The translations under genes were made by a program, and so were the position numbers. A DNA stretch of 64,000 nt from CAVRRZ01 sp963723745 (GTDB lineage: Bacteria; Actinomycetota; Actinomycetes; Mycobacteriales; Geodermatophilaceae), in NCBI GenBank assembly GCA_963723745.1, contig CAVRRZ010000002.1, positions 141,120-205,119 on the forward strand. The letters are read 5' to 3'. The notes under the pieces were generated by a model. That model had not been told where the DNA came from. It did no database searches and saw only the letters and a list, made by a program, of their open reading frames with translations. This document shows positions 1 through 9,291 of this stretch, in pieces. Position 1 is the first letter of the stretch. Every line of letters starts with the position of its first letter.

Positions 1-328
1 GATCGGTCGTACCCAGTTCGGCCAGCCGCTGGTCGGCGAGCTCGGCCAGCGCGTCCTCGCGCGCGCGAACGAAGCTGCCGCCGCCGCGGCCCCGGCGGGT
101 CTCGACCAGCCCGAGCTCCCGCAGGTCGGCCAGCGCCTCCCGCAGGGTGACCGTCGAGACGTTGAGCATGGTGGCCAGCCCGGTTTCCGACGGGAGCTGC
201 TCACCGTCGCCGAGCAGGCCCAGCGCGATCGCGCTGCCCACCCGTCGGACGACGGCCTCGCTGCGCAGGGCGCCGTCGTCGAGCGGCGCGAAGACCGCGC
301 GGCGGGCGTCCCCGCTGAGCACCTGCAC
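1..328 (-). CDS. GntR-family transcriptional regulator, partial (C-terminus outside window)
   Basis: The visible 109 residues are the N-terminal part of a GntR regulator. They contain a winged-helix DNA-binding domain of about 65 residues with the signature seen in the family (LPSETGLATMLNVSTVTLRE, then LADLRELGLVETRRGRGGG). The GTG start at 328 has a GGGAGG ribosome site about 9 nt upstream. The effector domain is cut off by the window edge; divergent placement next to an oxidase/dehydrogenase operon fits a local repressor of the FadR or related subfamily, but the subfamily cannot be read from this piece. The reading frame is intact over the visible part. Confidence 0.85.
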   Translation of the reverse strand, partial: MQVLSGDARRAVFAPLDDGALRSEAVVRRVGSAIALGLLGDGEQLPSETGLATMLNVSTVTLREALADLRELGLVETRRGRGGGSFVRAREDALAELADQRLAELGTTD

Positions 329-383
329 GAACGCACACCTCCCGATCGGCCCGGCGCACAGTCTCACACCCGGACCGACCGTT

Positions 384-417
384 AACCATTGATCCCATAG
401 GTTTGCCCCGTTAGCGT
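384..417 (+). promoter_or_regulatory. Candidate promoter and operator of the Fe-S/FAD/ALDH operon
   Basis: A -35-like TTGATC (389-394) and a -10-like TAGCGT (412-417) are separated by 17 nt and lie about 37 nt before the GTG start of the first operon gene. An inverted repeat AACC (384-387) and GGTT (400-403) overlaps the -35, as expected for an operator of the divergent GntR regulator. This is pattern inference only. Confidence 0.4.
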
Positions 418-453
418 GACCGCACCTCCACTCCTGTGACGAGGAGCACACCC

Positions 454-1930
454 GTGACCCAGGTGCAGCCCGACCGGACGCCCGCTCCCGACGCGCTCTC
501 GGAGCCCTTCACACCCGGCGTACCCACCAATCCGCCCGAGCTCGCCGCGTACCCCGAGACGCTGGCCGGCCCCCTCCCCGAGCCCCCGGCGGACCCGCTC
601 ACGCGGGAGTTCGTCGAGAAGTGGCGCAACGCCTCGTACAACTGCTTCTCCTCGGGGCACAAGTTCTGCCGCGAGGTCTGCCCGGTCACCCAGGTCGAGC
701 GCAACGAGTCGTGGACGCCGACGGCCTTCCACGCCAACGTGGTCGCGATGGAGCGCGGCGACCTCGACATCTCCGACGTCGCCGCCGACTACGTCAACTG
801 CACCCAGTGCGGGGCCTGCGAGCTGCGCTGTCCCAACACCCTGTTCACCGGCGACTTCTACCGGTTCCGCACCCGCACCGTCGACGTCGTCAAGGCCGTC
901 CGGGCGCTCGCTGTCGACAGCGGCGTCCACCAGCCCGCGCTGGCGCTCCTGGAACGAGCGCACCGACCTGCGCACCCACGAGCCGGTGCTCGGCGAGACG
1001 CCGGTCGGCCAGGAGACGGTGCGCGACTGGGCCGAGGGCCTCGACCTCCCGCATCGGCGGCGAGACGGTGCTGTTCGTCGACTGCGAGGCCGCGTTCTAC
1101 CGGACGTCGGTTCCGCGGGCGGTCGCCCAGATGCTGCAGATGGCCGGCTACGAGTTCGGCCTGATGGGCGACCAGTGGTGCTGCGGCGGACCGGCCGCCG
1201 AGATGGGCTACGTCGAGCAGGCCCGGCGCTTCGCCCGGCACAACCTCGACGACTGGCGGTCGACCGGCACCAGGCGCGTACTCGTGCTCGACCCGCACGA
1301 CTACATCAGCTTCACCGAGGACTACCCGACGTACTTCGGCGAGGAGTTCGACGACATCGAGGTCGTCCTGGTGCTCGACCTGCTCGCCCAGCTGATCCGG
1401 GAGGGCCGGCTCGACGCCGACCGTGCCGGTGGACCGGGCGGTGACCTACCACGACCCGTGCCGGCTCAACAAGCGCAAGGGCATCTGGGCCGAGCCCAGG
1501 GAGATCCTCCGCGCGATTCCGGGCCTGCGCTTCCACGACGTCGACCGGGTGACCCAGTGGTCCTACTGCTCCGGGGGCGGCGGCGGGCTGCCGATCGAGA
1601 AGCCCGAGCTCACCGCGAAGATCAGCGCGCTGCGGCTGGAGCGCGCCGCCGAGCTCGACGTCGACACGCTGGTCAGCGCCTGCCCGTGGTCGGAGCGGCC
1701 GCTCGGCGAGGCCGGTGACGCCCAGGACATCGACGTGATCGACCTGCACGAGCTGCTCGCGGAGTCCCTCGGCATCGCCGTCGGCGGCTCCCGCGGCGCC
1801 GGTCGGCGACCTGCGCCTGGCCCAGCAGCGCAGCGGCGTCCCGGGACGGGCCCGCCGGTCGCGCGGGACGTGCGCCGGCGCGGGCGGCGGCTGCGGCAAC
1901 GTCGGCGGCTGCGGATGCGGGGGGCACTGA
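454..1930 (+). CDS. (Fe-S)-binding oxidoreductase subunit, frame disrupted
   Basis: Likely electron-transfer partner of the FAD oxidase encoded next. The N-terminal third carries two 4Fe-4S-type Cys clusters (HKFCREVCPVTQ and NCTQCGACELRCPN). The second half carries two CCG-type segments (DQWCCGGPAAE; YHDPCRLNK with WSYCSGGGGG) as in heterodisulfide reductase D, GlpC and glycolate/lactate oxidase Fe-S subunits. The C-terminus is a Gly/Cys-rich tail (GGCGNVGGCGCGGH) that may bind metal. GTG at 454 is chosen because GAGGAG lies 7 nt upstream; GTG 436 is also in frame. Four one-base shifts, near 950, 1052, 1420 and 1800, break the frame; each is repaired by removing one C or G, so they look like sequence errors. 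Confidence 0.8.
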
Positions 1931-1931
1931 C

Positions 1932-3495
1932 ATGACCGCGACGCTGCCCGGTGCGCTCGACACCCCACCGCTGGACGCGGCCCGCCTCGACACCCTGGTC
2001 ACCGCGCTGCGCGGCGTGCTCGCCGACGACCAGGTCCTCACCGCGAAGACCGACCGCTGGAACCGGGCCCGGGTGCCCGCTCCCTTCCCGGTGCACCGCT
2101 GGTCCGAGCGGGTGCCCGACGTCGTCGTGCTGCCGACCTCCACCGAGCAGGTGGCCGCGGTGGTGCGGATCGCCAACGACCTCGCGCGTCCCCGTCGTCC
2201 CGCGTGACGGCGGCACCGGGCTGACCGACGGGGCCGTACCGCTGCGCCGCGGCATCGTCGTCGACGTCAAGCGGATGAACCAGATCCACGAGCTCGACCT
2301 GGTCAACCGCACCGTCACCGTCGGGACCGGCATCAACATGCTCAAGCTCAACGAACGGCTGGCCCAGCACGGGCTGATCTACCCCGACGACCCGGCGTCC
2401 TACCCCTGCTCGCTGGTCGGCGGCCGGATCGGCACCAGCGGCTGGTCGCTGATCGGCTCGCGCTACGGGCACACCCGCGACCTCGTGCTCAGCTTCGACC
2501 ACGTGCTGCCGACCGGCGAGGTCATGCACGTCGGGGACGGCATCGGCGGCAAGATCAGCAAGTCCTCCAGCGGCTACCAGCTCAAGCACCTGTTCATGGG
2601 CCACCAGGGCACCCTCGGCATCGCCACGCGGGCGACGCTCAAGCTCTACCCCAAGCCCGAGGCCGAGCTCTCGCCGTTCTGGGCGTTCGACGACTACGAC
2701 GACGCCTACGCCTGCGTCGGTGCGCTGGCCCGGGCCGGCGTCGCCACCTTCGCCGGCGCGGTGCTCTTCGACGAGTACAAGGTCGCCTACCTGCGCCGGG
2801 ACGACGAGGCCTACATCCCGCAGCCCGCCGACGTCCGTGCGCTGGTGTGCGCGGTGATGTACGGCTACGAGGACGAGGTCCGCGCCGGCGGCCGGCGGCT
2901 GTTCCGCATCGCCAAGGAACACGGCGCGCGCTATCTCGGCGACGAGATCTCCGAGGGCGACTGGGCGGCGCGGCACGACCGGTACGCCACTCCCCTGCAC
3001 GGCCGGACCAAGGACGGCCAGGTCGTGCCGATGTCCTGGCACTGCGAGGACGCCGCGATCACCTACTCGCACGTGCCGGCGGTCACGAAGGCCTGGCACG
3101 AGATCGTCGCCGACCTGCGCCGGAAGACCGACGTCTTCGACGACTGGGGCATGTTCGCCTACACCTCGGCGGACACCGGGGTCGACTACCTCACCGAGAT
3201 CGACGTCGGCATCTGGGAGCAGCGCCTCGACGACGCCGCCTGGGCGGCCTGGGTGGACGCGAAGCGGCAGATCGCCGCGGCGGCACTCGCCGACGGCGGC
3301 TCGATCACCGCGTGCCACGGGTCATGCCGCGAGGGCGAGGTCGACCTCGTGCCCCAGGAACTGGGCCGCGGCTTCGGCGTGATGCTCGACGTCAAGCGAG
3401 CACTGGACCCGAACAACATCATGAACCCCGGCAAGTACCTGCTGGACAGGGCCTATGACGAGGCCTACGAGGGGACCTCCGATGCCCGCCGATGA
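1932..3495 (+). CDS. FAD-binding oxidase/dehydrogenase, GlcD-like (FAD_binding_4), one frameshift
   Basis: A flavoprotein of the VAO/PCMH fold, family of glycolate oxidase GlcD and D-lactate dehydrogenase, about 520 residues. The PCMH FAD domain spans about residues 55-235 (VPRDGGTGLTDGAV; YPDDPASYPCSLVGGRIGTS; GHQGTLGIATRATLKL). The C-terminal cap ends in the family-typical DPNNIMNPGKYL. The start ATG is 1 nt after the stop of the Fe-S gene, so the two are probably translated together and form one oxidoreductase. The substrate is not evident; a 2-hydroxyacid or an amine-derived acid is possible. One extra base near 2187 shifts the frame between ANDLA and VPVVPRDGG. Confidence 0.85.
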
Positions 3496-3823
3496 CGCGC
3501 CCCCCGTGCCTCCCGACGCCGCGCCCGCAGGGCGCCGCCCCGGCGGGCCGTACCGCTTCACCGAGCAGCACACGCCGCCGTCCGCCGTCCGGGTGAGCGA
3601 GGTGGCGCAGACGACGTTCGAGCACGTCTACGAGGTCGACCCCCGGCTCATGGAGCGGCACGTGCTCCAGCAGGTGTTCCCCAACTGGGACACGCTGCGG
3701 ATCATGCGCAGCCGGCACGACCACCTGACCTGGATGCACCAGCACTTCGCCGCCACGGTCGTCACGGGCTCGGAGATCCTGGCCGAGGTCGACGGCGAGG
3801 CCCACGGGGAGGAGTCGGAATGA
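3482..3823 (+). CDS. Small conserved-context protein of unknown function
   Basis: A 113-residue soluble protein that I do not recognise. It has a Pro-rich N-terminus, then a compact domain with EVAQTTFEHVYEVDPRLMER and HDHLTWMHQHFAATVVTGSE. The His/Trp-rich stretch HDHLTWMHQHF could bind metal, but no family motif supports that. ATG 3482 has GAGGGG about 7 nt upstream and overlaps the oxidase stop by 14 nt; its own stop overlaps the dehydrogenase start (ATGA). This tight coupling suggests a subunit, chaperone or accessory factor of the Fe-S/FAD oxidase. Confidence 0.7.
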   Translation: MPADDAPPVPPDAAPAGRRPGGPYRFTEQHTPPSAVRVSEVAQTTFEHVYEVDPRLMERHVLQQVFPNWDTLRIMRSRHDHLTWMHQHFAATVVTGSEILAEVDGEAHGEESE

Positions 3824-5271
3824 GCGACAAGCCGGAGCTGCGCAACTTCGTCGGCGGCGAGCACGTCGACACCGCCGAGGGCCGCCGGATGGACCTGGTC
3901 GACCCGTCGCACCGGCGAGGTCTTCGCGCTCGGCCCCGCTGTCCGGGCGCCGAGGACGTCGACCGCGCCTACGCGCGCCGCCGCCGGCGCCTTCGAGACC
4001 TGGCGCGACGCCACCCCGTCGGAGCGGTCGCTGGCGCTGTTCCGCTTCGCCGACGCGATCGAGGCAGCACGCCGACGAACTGGTCGCGCTGGAGAGCCGC
4101 AACACCGGCAAGCCGCTGGGCCTGACCGCCAGCGAGGAGATCCCGCCGATGGTGGACCAGATCCGGTTCTTCGCCGGGGCCGCCCGCAACCTCGAGGGCA
4201 AGGCCGCCGCCGAGTACATGGCCGGGCACACGTCGTGGGTCCGCCGCGAGCCGATCGGCGTCATCGGCCAGGTGACGCCGTGGAACTACCCGATGATGAT
4301 GGCGGTCTGGAAGTTCGCCCCGGCGATCGCGGCCGGCAACACCGTCGTCCTCAAGCCCAGCGACACCACCCCGGTGACGACGCTGCGGATGGCCGAGCTG
4401 GCCGCCGAGTTCCTGCCGCCCGGCGTGCTCAACGTCGTCTGCGGCGACCGGGACACCGGCCGGGCGCTGGTCGAGCACCCGACCCCGCAGATGGTGTCGA
4501 TCACCGGCTCGGTGCGGGCCGGCATGCAGGTGGCCGAGACCGCCGCCCGCGACCTCAAGCGGGTGCACCTCGAGCTGGGCGGCAAGGCGCCGGTGGTCGT
4601 CTTCGACGACGCCGACCTCGAGGCCGCCGCCGAGCGCCATCGCCGTGGCCGGCTACTTCAACGCCGGGCAGGACTGCACGGCGGCGACCCGGGTGCTGGC
4701 CGGGCCCGGCATCCACGACGACTTCGTCGCCGCGCTGACCGAGCAGGCCCGCAGCACCACGACGACGTACGAGAACGGCGCCGGGGACGAGGACGCCCTG
4801 GTGCCGCCGGTGAACAACGCCAACCAGCTGGCGCACGTCACCGGCTTCCTCGACCGGGCGCCCGCCCACGCCGAGGTCACCGCCGGCGGGCACCGGCAGG
4901 GCGACCGCGGCTTCTTCATCGAGCCGACCGTGGTCGCCGGGCTGCGCCAGGACGACGAGATGGTCCAGCGCGAGATCTTCGGCCCGGTGATCACCGTGCA
5001 GCGGTTCACCGACGAGGACGAGGCGGTGCGCTGGGCCAACGGCGTCGAGTACGGCCTGGCCTCCAGCGTCTGGACCAAGGACTTCGGCCGGGCCATGCGG
5101 ATGAGCAAGCGGCTGGACTTCGGCTGCGTGTGGATCAACACCCACATCCCGCTGGTCGCCGAGATGCCGCACGGCGGGTTCAAGCACTCCGGCTACGGCA
5201 AGGACCTGTCGATGTACGGGTTCGAGGACTACACCCGCGTCAAGCACGTGATGGCCAACATCGAGTCCTGA
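3820..5271 (+). CDS. Aldehyde dehydrogenase, gamma-aminobutyraldehyde type (PatD/PuuC-like), several frameshifts
   Basis: An NAD(P)-dependent aldehyde dehydrogenase of about 480 residues, closest in style to aminobutyraldehyde/betaine aldehyde dehydrogenases. Visible motifs: GQVTPWNYPMMMAVWK with the catalytic Asn, ITGSVRAGMQV (NAD loop), HLELGGKAPVVVFDDAD with the catalytic Glu, FNAGQDCTAATR with the nucleophile Cys, EIFGPVITV and FGCVWINTHIPLVAEMPHGG. This predicts conversion of an amino-aldehyde to an amino acid (for example 4-aminobutanal to GABA). ATG overlaps the previous stop. Six one-base insertions (near 3911, 3938, 3949, 3977, 4065, 4635) break the frame; each corrected segment joins smoothly to family sequence. 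Confidence 0.85.
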
Positions 5272-5310
5272 CCGCCTCCCTGCCCCCCTCCCTGACCACC
5301 CCGCTTTACA

Positions 5311-5384
5311 AGTTGATCATCGTCTGCGTGCACGAGACACGCCCGGGCTCGCCGTACGCACGGGCACGCAGACGATGATCAACT
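5311..5384. repeat. 74-bp palindromic repeat, copy 1
   Basis: A perfect 20-bp inverted repeat, AGTTGATCATCGTCTGCGTG at 5311-5330 and its reverse complement at 5365-5384, encloses a 34-nt loop. Copies 2 (6355-6428) and 3 (12237-12310) have the same 20+34+20 layout. It lies 40 bp after the dehydrogenase stop and just before the AbiEi/DUF559 gene. No T-run follows, so it is not a classic terminator, though it may act as one. Confidence 0.95.
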
Positions 5385-5472
5385 CCGGCCGGCGGCATCC
5401 ACAGAGGTGGCCGGTGTCCACAGATCCGCCGCGGGTGGCCACGGCAGGACCCACGGACCCCACCGTTGCGGA

Positions 5473-6360
5473 GTGGACGGCATCCCTCTGGGTCCGGCGT
5501 ACACGTGGCGCACGGCTCGCGGTCTCGGCGTCACCCGCCGGCAGATCGAGACGGACGGCGTCCCGCTGGCGCGCGGGCTGTACCTGTCGCGCTCGGTCGA
5601 GCCTGACCTGACCGCGCTGTGCAGCGGCTGGGCACAGGTCCTGCCGGACGACGCCGCTTTCAGCCACGCCACGGCGGCGGCGCTCCTCGGAGCACCGATC
5701 GCCGCACCTGCTCATCCGCACGTCGTGCTCAGCCCGCGAAGGGTCCTCCCCCAGTGGGACGGTCTCGTCGTGCACGCGCGCCGCCTGCTGCCGGACGACG
5801 TCACGCAGTACCGCGGTGTGCGTCTGACCTCGGGCGCGCAGACTTTCCTCGACCTGGCCGCCATCCTCCCCCCACACGAACTGGTCGCCGTCGGTGACGC
5901 GCTCATGCGCGCCGGGCATCTGACCGCCGAAGCACTCACCGGCCGCCTGGCGCGCGCCGACCGCGTCAGGGGCGTCGTCCGCGCCAGGGCGTGTGCCCCG
6001 ACGCTCTCGCCGTTGGCGATGTCCCGCCCCGAGAGCCTGATCCGCTACTGGGTGACCACCGCCCGTCTCCCCACCCCGCGGGCACAGATCCCGATCCTCG
6101 ACCGGTGGGGGCGCATCGTCACCCACGCCGACCTCGGCTTCGAGGAGTGGAAGCTCGCCCTCGAGTACGAAGGCCGGCAGCACGCGGATCCCGACCAGTT
6201 CGGGCGGGACATCGACCGCTACTCGCTCATGGCCACCGATGGGTGGACTCCGCTACGCTTCGCCAACCGGCACCTGAGCCAGGGCGTGGTGGTGGGCCGG
6301 ACGAAACGGGCGTTGATCAGCCGCGGCTGGCGCCCGCCCCCCGAGCTTCCCTCGAGTTGA
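5473..6360 (+). CDS. AbiEi-type winged-helix / DUF559 endonuclease-like protein
   Basis: About 295 residues. The N-terminal 45 residues resemble the AbiEi antitoxin wHTH (GLGVTRRQIETDGVPLARGLY), the middle resembles AbiEi (SHATAAALLGAPI; VRLTSGAQTFLDLA), and the C-terminal 100 residues look like DUF559/Vsr-type restriction-like endonuclease: ADLGFEEWKLALEYEGRQH with acidic residues, then RDIDRYSLMATDGWTPLRF. Such proteins are common, multi-copy and poorly understood in actinobacteria. GTG 5473 is my preferred start; GTG 5407 is in frame but has no spaced ribosome site. The frame is clean although both neighbours on the left are broken. The stop TGA lies inside repeat copy 2, and copy 1 sits directly upstream, so the gene is bracketed by two like-oriented repeats. 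Confidence 0.75.
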   Translation: MDGIPLGPAYTWRTARGLGVTRRQIETDGVPLARGLYLSRSVEPDLTALCSGWAQVLPDDAAFSHATAAALLGAPIAAPAHPHVVLSPRRVLPQWDGLVVHARRLLPDDVTQYRGVRLTSGAQTFLDLAAILPPHELVAVGDALMRAGHLTAEALTGRLARADRVRGVVRARACAPTLSPLAMSRPESLIRYWVTTARLPTPRAQIPILDRWGRIVTHADLGFEEWKLALEYEGRQHADPDQFGRDIDRYSLMATDGWTPLRFANRHLSQGVVVGRTKRALISRGWRPPPELPSS

Positions 6361-6428
6361 TCATCGTCTGCGTGTACGCGACACGCACGGACACGCCGGA
6401 CGAACGGGCACGCAGACGATGATCAACT
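6355..6428. repeat. 74-bp palindromic repeat, copy 2
   Basis: The arms (6355-6374 and 6409-6428) are identical to those of copy 1 and the loop is again 34 nt, in the same orientation. The left arm contains the TGA stop of the AbiEi/DUF559 gene (6358-6360), and the right arm ends 10 bp before the aspS stop, so it sits exactly between two convergent genes. Confidence 0.95.
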
Positions 6429-6438
6429 CTGGACTGGG

Positions 6439-8217
6439 CTACGGGCGGATGCTGACCCCGCTACCCGGCGCGCCGGGCTCGTCGGGCAGCGGCGGCTCCT
6501 CCGGCCGGACGTCGATGCCGGCCTCCTTGCGCTGCTCGTCGGTGATCGGCGTCGGCGCCCCCGTCAGCGGGTCGTACCCGGCGCCGGTCTTCGGGAACGC
6601 GATCACCTCGCGGATCGACTCGACCCCCGCCAGCAGCGCGACCGTGCGGTCCCAGCCGATCGCCGCACCGGCATGCGGCGGCGGGCCGTACGCGAAGGCC
6701 TCCAGGAAGAACCCGAACCTCTCGCGGGCCTCCTCACGCGACATGCCGAGGGTCTCGAACACCCGCTCCTGCAACGCCGCGTCGTGGATACGCACCGACC
6801 CCGACGCCAGCTCGTTGCCGTTGACCACCAGGTCGTAGGCGTCGGACAGCGCGGCGGCCTTGTCGTCGGCGAACGTCTCCCGCCACTCGGGGGTGGGCGA
6901 GGTGAAGGGGTGGTGCATGAACGTCCAGTCGCCGGACTCCGTCTGCTCGAACATCGGGAAGTCGACGACGAACAGGAACGACCACGTGCCGGGCTCGACC
7001 AGCTCGAGCCGCTTGGCGATCTCGACCCGCGCGGCGCCGAGCAGTTCCTGGGACGACCGGCGGTGGCCCGCGGCGAAGAAGATGCAGTCACCGGGCTTCG
7101 CGCCGACGGCCTCCACCAGCCCGGCGCGCTCGGTGTCGGAGATGTTCTTGGCCACCGGCCCGCCCAGCTCGCCGTCCTCCGCGATGGTCACGTAGGCGAG
7201 CCCGCGCGCGCCGCGGGACTTGGCCCAGTCCTGCCAGGCGTCGAACGCGCGCCGCGGCTGCGAGCCGCCGCCGGGCATGACCACCGCGCCCACGTAGGGC
7301 GCCTGGAACACCCGGAACGGCGTGTCGGCGAAGTACCCAGTGAGTTCGACCAGCTCGATTCCGAATCGCAGGTCGGGTTTGTCCGACCCGAAGCGGTCCA
7401 TCGCCTCGCGGTAGGTCATCCGCGGGATCTCGGGCACCTCGTACGCCGCGAGCTCGCGCCACAGCGAACGGACGACGTCCTCGGCGACGGCGAGCACGTC
7501 GTCCCGGTAGACGAAGCTCATCTCGAAGTCGAGCTGGGTGAACTCCGGCTGCCGGTCGGCGCGGAAGTCCTCGTCCCGGAAGCACCGGGCGATCTGGTAG
7601 TAGCGCTCGAGCCCGCCGATCATCAGCAGCTGCTTGAACAGCTGCGGCGACTGCGGAAGCGCGTACCAGTGCCCGGGCTGCAGCCGCACGGGGACGACGA
7701 AGTCGCGCGCACCCTCGGGCGTCGAACGGGTCAGGTTCGGCGTCTCCACCTCGACGAAGCCGTGCCGGGCCATGACCTCACGGGCGACCCGGTTGACCTC
7801 CGAGCGAAGTCGCAGCACCCGCGCCGGGCCCTGCCGGCGCAGGTCGAGGTAGCGGTACTTGTACCGGACGTCGTCGCCGGCCGCCTGGTCGGTCTCGATC
7901 GGGAACGGCAGCGGTGCGGCGGACGAGAGCACCTTCAGCGCCGTCGTCGCCACCTCGATCTCGCCGGTCGGCAGCTCGGGGTTCTCGTTGCCCTGCGGAC
8001 GACGGCGCACCTCGCCGGTCACGAGCACGCAGTACTCGTTGCGCAGGTGGTGGGCCTCCTCCTCGCGGACGACGACCTGCACGTACCCGGAGGCGTCGCG
8101 CAGGTCGAGGAAGACCACCCCGCCGTGATCGCGCCGTCGGGCGACCCAGCCGGCGAGGGTGACGGTGGATCCGGCGTCGGACGCGCGCAGCGTGCCGGCG
8201 TCGTGGGTGCGAAGCAA
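6439..8217 (-). CDS. aspS: Aspartyl-tRNA synthetase
   Basis: Charges tRNA-Asp with aspartate in the cytoplasm. 592 residues, the usual bacterial length. The N-terminal OB-fold anticodon-binding domain (about 1-110) includes VTLAGWVARRRDHGGVVFLDLRD-type sequence. The class II catalytic core has motif 2 (FRDEDFRADRQPEFTQLD), the bacterial GAD insert and motif 3 (AAIGWDRTVALL). TTG 8217 is chosen: an AAGG site lies 7 nt upstream and the protein then begins at the normal family N-terminus (LRTHDAG); upstream in-frame sequence is the antisense tail of the aldo/keto reductase. The frame is intact. It ends facing repeat copy 2. Confidence 0.95.
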   Translation of the reverse strand: MLRTHDAGTLRASDAGSTVTLAGWVARRRDHGGVVFLDLRDASGYVQVVVREEEAHHLRNEYCVLVTGEVRRRPQGNENPELPTGEIEVATTALKVLSSAAPLPFPIETDQAAGDDVRYKYRYLDLRRQGPARVLRLRSEVNRVAREVMARHGFVEVETPNLTRSTPEGARDFVVPVRLQPGHWYALPQSPQLFKQLLMIGGLERYYQIARCFRDEDFRADRQPEFTQLDFEMSFVYRDDVLAVAEDVVRSLWRELAAYEVPEIPRMTYREAMDRFGSDKPDLRFGIELVELTGYFADTPFRVFQAPYVGAVVMPGGGSQPRRAFDAWQDWAKSRGARGLAYVTIAEDGELGGPVAKNISDTERAGLVEAVGAKPGDCIFFAAGHRRSSQELLGAARVEIAKRLELVEPGTWSFLFVVDFPMFEQTESGDWTFMHHPFTSPTPEWRETFADDKAAALSDAYDLVVNGNELASGSVRIHDAALQERVFETLGMSREEARERFGFFLEAFAYGPPPHAGAAIGWDRTVALLAGVESIREVIAFPKTGAGYDPLTGAPTPITDEQRKEAGIDVRPEEPPLPDEPGAPGSGVSIRP

Positions 8218-8254
8218 CTCGGTGCCTTTCAGTGGGGGCGGGCCGGGATGGCGA

Positions 8255-9242
8255 TCACCAGCGGTCGTGCACGTGGGCGCGGATGCGCTCGTCGTACAGC
8301 CGCTCGAGGTCGGCGAGCTGGGTCTCGGACAGGGGCGGCAGGGCGGCGGCCTCGGCGTTGCCGCGGACCTGGCCGACGTTACGGGCGCCCGGGATGACGG
8401 CGGTGACCCCGGGCTGGTGGATGACCCAGCGCAGCGCGAAGCGGCGCTCGGCGCACGATCACCGGCGATGTCGACGAACTCCCGGGCCGCGGCGACGCCG
8501 ACCTCGAAGGGGACGCCGGAGAACGTCTCTCCCACGTCGAACGCCTCGCCGTGCCGGTTGAAGTTGCGATGGTCGTCGGCGGGCGAACGTCGTCGACTCG
8601 GTCGTACTTGCCGGTGAGCAGCCCGCTGGCCAGCGGCACCCGGGCGAGAATCGCGACCTGCGCCGTCGCCGCCGCGGGGCAGCAGCTCCTCCAGCGGCTT
8701 GCGCCGGAAGACGTTGAGGATGACCTGGATCGGACGCGACGCCCGGGTGTCGCAGCGCCGTCAGCCCCTCTGCGACCGTCTCGACCGAGACCCCGTAGGC
8801 GGCGATCGCCTGCTCGGCCACCAACGCCTCGAGCGTGTCGTACACCCGCTCGTCGGAGTAGACGGCGGGGGGCGGGCAGTGCAGCTGCACCAGGTCGAGG
8901 GTGTCGACGCCGAGGTTGCGCCGGGACCGGTCGATCCACGCGCGCAGGTTCTCCGGGGTGTACTGGGCCGCCTCGAAGGGGTCGGCCCGTCGGCCGGCCT
9001 TGGTCGCGACGAAGGGCCGATCGGACCGCGTGACGCAGCGCCTGCCGGATGCGGTCCTCGGAGCGGCCGTCGCCGTAGACGTCGGCAGTGTCGAGCAGGG
9101 TCACGCCCGCGTCGAGCGCGGCGTCGAGGACGTCGGCTGCGGTCTGGTCGTCGACGTCCCCCCAGTCGCCGCCCAGCTGCCAGGTGCCCAGCCCGACGAC
9201 CGACACGTCGGCACCGGTCCGCCCGAGCGGGCGCTGTTCCAT
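8255..9242 (-). CDS. Aldo/keto reductase, frame disrupted
   Basis: An NADPH-dependent oxidoreductase of the aldo/keto reductase superfamily, about 325 residues. The N-terminus MEQRPLGRTGADVSVVGLGT and LLDTADVYGDGRSE (catalytic Asp and Tyr region) are typical; the middle has LGVDTLDLVQLHCPP and the C-terminus has RWVIHQPGVTAVIPGARN and ends HVHDRW. ATG 9242. At least five one-base shifts split it into pieces in all three frames. Substrate unknown; members of this group often reduce methylglyoxal or sugars. It sits between aspS and hisS, a position that suggests no functional link. Confidence 0.8.
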
Positions 9243-9291
9243 CGGCGCCGTCACCGCGCCCACGACGCGGCTCCCCGGTCGCGTGTCGCTG

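Noticed and set aside
2038..3318. 426-codon open frame antisense to the FAD oxidase
   Set aside because: The sense frame has clear PCMH/GlcD motifs; the antisense product is repetitive Val/Asp/Gly/Arg.
454..5271. Programmed frameshifting in the Fe-S/FAD/dehydrogenase operon
   Set aside because: Shifts occur at many unrelated sequences, without a common slippery heptamer, and the same kind of change appears in hisS, polA, pyk and gltB.
5311..6428. Insertion sequence between repeat copies 1 and 2
   Set aside because: The enclosed gene has no transposase domain, the repeats are in direct orientation as whole units, and no target-site duplication is visible.
8217..8535. Longer aspS start reaching 8535
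   Set aside because: The extra residues are antisense to the aldo/keto reductase C-terminus; TTG 8217 has a spaced ribosome site and the family N-terminus.
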